Translations under genes and position numbers: made by a program | Assembly: GCF_036320965.1 (NCBI RefSeq) | Contig: NC_092225.1 | Location: 56,352,424-56,416,423, forward strand | DNA from: Panulirus ornatus | Lineage: Eukaryota; Arthropoda; Malacostraca; Decapoda; Palinuridae | Length of the DNA: 64,000 nucleotides | Direction of reading: 5' to 3' | The notes under the pieces: generated by a model | What the model saw: only the letters and a program-made list of their open reading frames with translations | Database searches by the model: none | Told to the model about the DNA's origin: nothing | Shown here: piece by piece, positions 58,081 to 64,000 of the stretch | How the letters are laid out: each line of letters opens with the position of its first letter | How positions within the stretch are numbered: the first letter of the stretch is position 1

Positions 58081-59826
58081 CATACACACACCAGTGATCA
58101 CCACACACCATGATCATCACACACCAGTGATCATCACACACCAGTAATCACCACACACCAGTGATCATCACACACCAATGATCATCACACACCAATGATC
58201 ATCACACACCAATGATCACCACACACCAGTGATCACCACACACCAGTGATCATCACACACCAATGATCACCACACACCAGTGATCTTCACACACCAGTGG
58301 TCATCACACACTAGTGGTCATCACACACCAATGATCATCACACACCAGTGATCATCACACACCAGTGATCACCACACAGCAGTGATTATCATACACCAGT
58401 AATCACCACACACAAGTGGTCATCACACACCAGTGATCATCACACACCAGTGATCACCACACACCAGTGATCATCACACACCAGTAATCACCACACACAA
58501 GTGGTGGTCATCACACACCAGTGATCATCACATACCAGTGATCACCACATACCAATGGTCATCACACACCAGTGGCCACCACACAACAGTGATCACCACA
58601 CACCAGTGATCATCACACACCAGTGATCATCACACACCAGTGGTCACCACAAACCAGTGATCATCACATACCAATGGTCATCACACACCAATGATCACCA
58701 CACACCAGTGATCTTCACACACCAGTGGTCATCACACACTAGTGGTCATCACACACCAATGATCATCACACACCAGTGATCATTACACAAAAGTGATCAT
58801 CACACACCAATGATCACCACACACCAGTGATCTTCACACACCAGTGGTCATCACACACTAGTGGTCACCACACTCCAGTGATCACCACACACCAGTGATC
58901 ACCACACACCAGTGATCATCACACACCAATGATCACCACACACCAGTGATCATCACACACCAATGATCACCACACACCAGTGATCATCACACACCAGTGG
59001 TCATCACACATCAATGATCACCACACACCAGTGATCATCACACACCAATGGTCATCACACACCAGTGATTATCACACACCAGTGATCATCACACACCAGT
59101 GATCACCACACACCAGTGATCATCACACACCAATGATCACCACACACCAGTGATCATCACACACCAGTGGTCATCACACACCAGTGGTCATCACACACCA
59201 GTGATCATCACACACCAGTGGTCACCACAAACCAGTGATCATCACATACCAATGGTCATCACACACCAGTGATCATCACACACCAGTGATCATCACACAC
59301 CAGTGGTCACCACAAACCAGTGATCATCACATACCAATGGTCATCACACACCAGTGATCACCACACACCAGTGATCATCATACACCAGTGATCATCACAC
59401 ACCAGTGATCATCACACACCAGTGGTCATCACACACCAGTGATCATCACACACCAGTAATCACCACACACAAGTGGTCATCACACACCAGTGATCATCAC
59501 ATACCAATGGTCATCACACACCAGTGATCATCACACACCAGTGATCATCACACACCAGTGGTCATCACACACCAGTGATCATCACACACCAGTAATCACC
59601 ACACACAAGTGGTCATCACACACCAGTGATCATCACATACCAATGGTCATCACACACCAGTGATCATCACACACCAGTGATCATCACATACCAATGGTCA
59701 CCACACACCAGTGATCATCACACACCAGTGATCACCACACACCAGTGATCATCACACACCAGTGGTCATCACACATCAGTGGTCATCACACACCAGTGAT
59801 CATCACACACCAGTGGTCATCACACA
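58081..59826. repeat. 17-bp satellite, block B (CCAGTGATCATCACACA)
   Basis: About 100 tandem 17-bp units continuing from block A, with a changed core (CAGTGATCATCACAC instead of CACTGGTCCTCACAC). Units differ mainly at ATCATC/GTCATC/ATCACC. TGATCA gives regular palindromic hexamers. Stops appear here, so the long frames of block A end at the boundary. Confidence 0.95.
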
Positions 59827-60148
59827 GGGGCAGGTATTGGTCAAGAATCATCCCAGACGTACAGTGACAAACTTCACAGTAACTTCACACAGTCTTGCCA
59901 GTCGTGTTGGCCAGCCTCACTAAACGTCTTCACTTACACGACTGAAAGAAAAAGGTCTTAAACACGTTCATGTTTTTCCCCCATTGTTCATTTTTTTCAC
60001 CCCCATTTCAAACCACTAAAAAAGAAAAGAAAATGAAAATCCTTATCTACTAAACAAACGAACAACTGGGTAAATATCTTAGATTCCAAAGAGTATAGCA
60101 AAGTAAAAAGATTAATCAATAAATAAAAGAATTACGAAAAACGAAAAA
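59827..60148. other. unique DNA, nothing recognised
   Basis: A-rich towards the GT run. Confidence 0.6.

Positions 60149-60200
<52 letters not shown>
60149..60200. repeat. (GT)n microsatellite
   Basis: 50-bp GT run. Confidence 0.95.
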
Positions 60201-60201
<1 letters not shown>

Positions 60202-60360
60202 CAAGTGGGAGATAACTTATCTTTATCTCATTGTACTGCGTTTATTCAGGTGTCGTGGCATGTCAGGTGGTTACGACACAGACGTAGACTGGTGAAGCAC
60301 TGTCTTGTGCTTGGATCTTCCCATCCCTCTGTATACCCCACTCACCAGTACTCATCATAG

Positions 60361-60640
60361 TCATACCAATACACTCAGACCATAACTGTTCTTCCTCATG
60401 TACGAAAATCGTATATTGTGTAATTTCGTTTCGCCCTGTTCACCTTCAGGGCCACCAGGACCAGACGAAGCTTTGCTCGTAATGTCTTCGAGACGCGCAC
60501 CACACATCCTCCTGCCACTGGCCAGAGGAATATCATATATGGCCTCTGTGTCGTCTCCAGCACCTGGAGGCATCATGTCTATACAGATCCTCGCTTCGTA
60601 TTTCCCAGACTTGTCCTCACTTGGCTGGTGTATATGTCTC
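60361..60640 (-). other. candidate coding exon, unrecognised
   Basis: About 90 codons are open on the minus strand, from just after a TAG near 60652 to the stop at 60361. The translation has protein-like segments such as GDDTEAIYDIPLASGRRM and ITSKASSGPGGPEGEQGE. No clear splice sites or promoter were found. Chance is not excluded. Confidence 0.22.
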
Positions 60641-60652
60641 TTTCGCGGAGTC

Positions 60653-61189
60653 TACACAAGATCCAGTGCGTTCTTAGAGGCTGTGTTTGAGTGCTGCGAT
60701 GCCTGGCTGTGGTATGCTGCGTCTTGAGACAACCTAACCTAACCTAGAGATCCCACAGAGCGCCTGGGAGCCAGCCAATCGGTCTGCTGTGTGGGAGCTG
60801 TGTCTTTCATCATGACAGCCCGGTAACCCTCCCGTGCGTAGGTGTGCACACCCCACGCAATATAGACATCAAAAGCTTCCCTTTTTCATCCTCCGTCTGA
60901 TCACCTGCTCGTGCTTCCTGACTAGTAAAGTAATCTCCCCTTTGATCAGCAACTCTTGCTCCCCTCACTACCATCCTAATCTTCCCTCTGACCACAGAAT
61001 GCTGTTTTCCTCACTACCAACCTAATCTCTCATCTGACCACATAACATGCAGTTGATTCCCTCACTATCAACCCAATCTTCGCTCTGATCACCACACCAT
61101 CAACCCAATCCTCTCACTGATCAGCCGCTGGTACTTGCTTCACGATCAGTCCAAATGTTCCTGACCCAAGTGTCCTTCTACTCTACACA
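60653..61189. other. unique DNA, nothing recognised
   Basis: Loose repeats of 'cactatcaacccaatc' type near 61000-61110. Confidence 0.5.
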
Positions 61190-61760
61190 CGACAGACGAA
61201 ATCAACATTTCCACAACAGCGTCGACATCTACCCTTCCCACCTCCACAACTCCACCCTCCGTACTTGTATATCCGCTCCAGTTCATCCCTGCCTACACCA
61301 CTCTGCAACAATATTTTCCCCTCTCCATTTAGTCGCCTTTACAGCAAATACACGTGGGTTCCTATTCGTAAACACTTTCCAAAATTCATCCTCCTTTCTC
61401 TGAATATTCTGACCCTCCCTATTGAAGACATCTACCATAAGCTACATATTTTTGACCACCTAAAACACCTCTCGTCCCTAAACAGCTCATTTGCCGTATC
61501 ACTTCACATATTGGCAATCTTTCTTACTGTGTCTTTAACGGCAGTACCATATAAATCCCCTTCAACAACTTTATAACTTCCTTCATGATCATACCAGCAT
61601 TATAGGTTTTCATTCACGAATCACTCACTTCCTCATAAAACTGGTGTGTATTCCACTCTAACATCTCTCAAGGCTTCACCTATACTGCTTATATTTCTCA
61701 TATCTACTTCCCTTTCCTCATGAATGGATCGAGAAACACCAAGATTTTAAGTACATATTA
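61190..61760 (-). other. possible decayed coding sequence
   Basis: On the minus strand, short protein-like blocks appear in more than one frame, for example SDTANELFRDERCF near 61.5 kb and FWKVFTNRNPRVFAVKATKW near 61.35 kb, separated by shifts and stops. No family is recognised; it may be an old retroelement or chance. Confidence 0.18.
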
Positions 61761-62237
61761 AAGCAGGGCAAGATTCCATCATACACATTTCTTGCACACT
61801 TCAACACTCAAAAATTCTTCCTGTTCATTCGAAACTTGTGTGTATCTCTACTTCTTTCATGACTCTACTCTCATCATCGGTTCTCCCAGCGACAACCTTA
61901 GTGATCATGACTCCTAAAATCCCAGACCTTATATGAATTGTCCAACTGCACTCCGTTCAAAGTTATTTCACAATTTGACGTCTCATTTCCTTCAGAATAA
62001 AAGCACCTCGCCCAGAGTAGCCTTATGTCCAAGTTACCTTCAGAGAACTGGCCGTTTTTCGTGTTCTGCCCAGCGTGCAGGACTGGACCTGCGAACTACA
62101 ATCCTGCAGGCACATATTTACGATGGGAGGTCGCGAAACTTATTACGTAGGCGAAGCATAAACAAAATATTATTGATCGAAACAGAATACCCCACAGATG
62201 GAAAGTATCAATGACATTTTTCGTCTCTTGCTCTTGG
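61761..62237. other. unique DNA, nothing recognised
   Basis: Short frames only. Confidence 0.55.
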
Positions 62238-62313
62238 ACATATATTTTTTTTTTTCATTTTAGCTGAGACAGCATGGGCAGTTGAGGCCCTAATTAAGGT
62301 CATCCCATTAAAC

Positions 62314-62383
<70 letters not shown>

Positions 62384-62548
62384 ACCCGAGCCAGGAGTCC
62401 ATTTTATCGACCAACCCCTAAGGGTGGATGAACAGCTGGGTTGACTATGGACCCGACTGCCGGAACCACGATTCGAACCTATTCACTCGACCCTGGACGG
62501 CCCGTGAACGCATCACGGTCGGGAACGCTAACCGATACACCGTTACAC
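62238..62548 (-). mobile_element. tRNA-derived SINE with internal (TA)n
   Basis: On the minus strand the head has an A-box-like GTATCGGTTAGCGTTCC (about 62524-62541) and a B box GGTTCGAATCG (about 62470-62480), at tRNA-like spacing. A body follows with CCCAGCTGTTCATCCA and GGGGTTGGTCGAT, then a (TA)n tract (62317-62382), then 'gtttaatgggatgacc' and an A/T-rich end. A tRNA-derived pol III promoter is the usual SINE head. The (TA)n lies inside the element, not at its end. Confidence 0.65.
62317..62382. repeat. (TA)n microsatellite inside a SINE
   Basis: Separates the tRNA-headed part from the 3' part of the SINE. Confidence 0.95.
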
Positions 62549-63275
62549 TTCGTAAGTGCAAAAAAAGAAAAAGAAAAAAAGAAAAAATAAAGCTTTAAAT
62601 TGGAAGTCTTCACATGTACACAGAAATAGCATCTTTGTAATCCCTAGATAATGAAAGGGTAGGGTAAACAGAGGACCCAGCTGAGTACAGACACAAGGAC
62701 GGTGCCTATGTTCTGGGTCATAACACCAAGATGGTTCTTCCGTTCGTCACTTACGGTAATATTCTCGACTTCGTCATGCCAACGTCACTGTATGTGCCAC
62801 ACACTTCCAAAAAAGAAACAAAAAAAAACGCTGGAACAAAAACCCACCTTTGCTTTCATGCAACACAAGATTAACTTTGTGGCGCCTGACGCTCCGGGCG
62901 ACTCTAAATGCCAGCGAACGTAAATAATGCAATTTCTCAGTTGTAAAATACAACAAAAAATCTCGCAGATCCTTTTTTTTTTTTATTTTCCTACAGTGCC
63001 ATAACACAGCTGGGCTCTCTGGTTATCTGCCGATCATGACATGGACCACTGCATCTCAAAGGCTCGTGATGCCACGACCACAAGGGCCAGAAAATGTGCA
63101 AGGAAAAGTTGTGTGGGTCTCGCGGGCGAGGGGGGGGTACAGACAATATTTGGGAGGAGAGAGGGAGGGGGAAATTTTGATGACTTTGTTGAAAGAATCT
63201 TGTTTACCAACCATAACACCTTTACGCATTTCATGCGCGTACTGCGTAGTACTGTCATGACCCGGATGTTTTTTT
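62549..63275. other. unique DNA, nothing recognised
   Basis: Two A-rich runs (62559-62590 and 62810-62830) and a T-run at 62972. Confidence 0.55.
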
Positions 63276-63276
63276 T

Positions 63277-63350
<74 letters not shown>
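63276..63350. repeat. (TA)n microsatellite
   Basis: 75-bp TA run with no recognised element attached. Confidence 0.95.
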
Positions 63351-63356
<6 letters not shown>

Positions 63357-64000
63357 AATGAGTGTATGTCCCAGTCAATGATGTCAAGTCCATATGTTAT
63401 GCAGACTAGGGTAAAGCTTAAGATATGTAAGGGACAATGTGCGCCAGGCTCCTTATATGAAAATCATTAAATATAATTGTAAAAAAGAATCTGTAAATCA
63501 ATCATTTACATATATTGTCATACAAAGGATTTTGGTTATAGAGAAAATGTAAATAAATTAAATAGGTAAAAAAAAGTACTATAAAAACATGTAATGAGTA
63601 GAAAGGATATGTATCTTAAATCTGACTCAGGTCTGGGTGCAAAGATCGACTTTAGTGAAGTGATGTATGGACCATGTGTGTCTGGAGGCTGGCTGGTAGG
63701 TTCTGGGGAAGACTAGTGATACGGGTCGGGATATCACTGAAAACAGATGTGCCCTCAGGATTCGCGAGGGCCGTGTTGAGTCTCTCCCTCTACACTATCA
63801 CCAACTATGAATGTATCAATGTTTGTGGCCGGAGTGTTGCCTACAAGAAGCAGGTACACTTATATCTTGCGTTTTTACCAGTCTGCTTCTGTCTTATTAC
63901 TTGTCAATTACCGTAACGTTAAAACGTTTCATATGACACCTTACTATCATGTCTTCGTCACTGGTTTCCGACTCTTCATCTATAACTACGAACAGATCTA
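63351..64000. other. unique DNA, nothing recognised
   Basis: An 80-codon frame at 63674-63916 is not recognised. Confidence 0.5.

Noticed and set aside
56822..58147. Three overlapping frames of 411-441 codons
   Set aside because: They are translations of the 17-bp satellite; the 17-residue peptide period follows from three units, and all frames are open.

Overview
The window is non-coding, repeat-dominated nuclear DNA from an animal, most probably a decapod crustacean (shrimp, crayfish, lobster or crab group). The evidence is the very high density of dinucleotide microsatellites (TA, GA/TC, GT/CA), many different minisatellites, and RTE-like non-LTR retrotransposons whose 3' tail and companion short elements look like families I associate with decapod genomes. 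That last point is family knowledge, not a search result. No complete host gene, rRNA gene, functional tRNA gene or CRISPR array can be supported.

The interspersed repeats form one connected system. (1) An RTE-like LINE is present as six RT-bearing copies: 10.37-12.17 kb (+), 12.21-13.19 kb (-), 20.34-21.14 kb (+), 27.74-28.82 kb (-), 28.91-30.06 kb (+) and 36.10-38.51 kb (+). There are also tail-only fragments at 3.15, 8.18, 13.50, 17.97, 26.97 and 43.99 kb. Every copy lacks the endonuclease region. The 10.3-12.0 kb copy still has an uninterrupted 551-codon frame with all RT catalytic motifs. (2) A roughly 240-bp element with nine copies (1.1, 1.5, 3.5, 8.8, 9.8, 10.1, 14.9, 27.1, 27.4 kb) ends, in one orientation, with the same CTACCTCGCTAACGCGGG block that ends the LINE, so it is probably a SINE that borrows the LINE machinery. 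(3) tRNA-headed SINEs lie at 17.9-18.3 and 62.2-62.5 kb, with a separate tRNA-like sequence at 13.2 kb. Almost every one of these elements begins or ends exactly at a (TA)n microsatellite, and LINE copies meet head-to-head or tail-to-tail across a shared AT tract.

Layout: 0-9 kb, microsatellites and four ~240-bp elements; 9.8-13.6 kb, a nested cluster with the intact RT frame; 14-20 kb, mixed unique DNA, a 29-bp minisatellite and a tRNA-headed SINE split by a LINE tail; 20-22 kb, a near-identical LINE copy and an inverted repeat with coding-like arms; 24-25 kb, 18/29/23-bp minisatellites; 27-30 kb, a second nested cluster with two LINE copies in inverted orientation; 30.5-35.1 kb, 34-, 18-, 41- and 55-bp arrays; 36-38.5 kb, the longest LINE copy; 39-53 kb, 68-, 35-, 26- and 35-bp arrays in otherwise unique DNA, with a broken Gag-like frame at 51.6-52.4 kb; 56.9-59.8 kb, a 2.9-kb 17-bp satellite in two homogenised blocks; 60-64 kb, mostly unique DNA and another tRNA-headed SINE.

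The most interesting object is the LINE / ~240-bp element / (TA)n partnership, including a stem-loop in the LINE 3' tail that still pairs in divergent copies. All homology statements are from reading alone; no database was searched.
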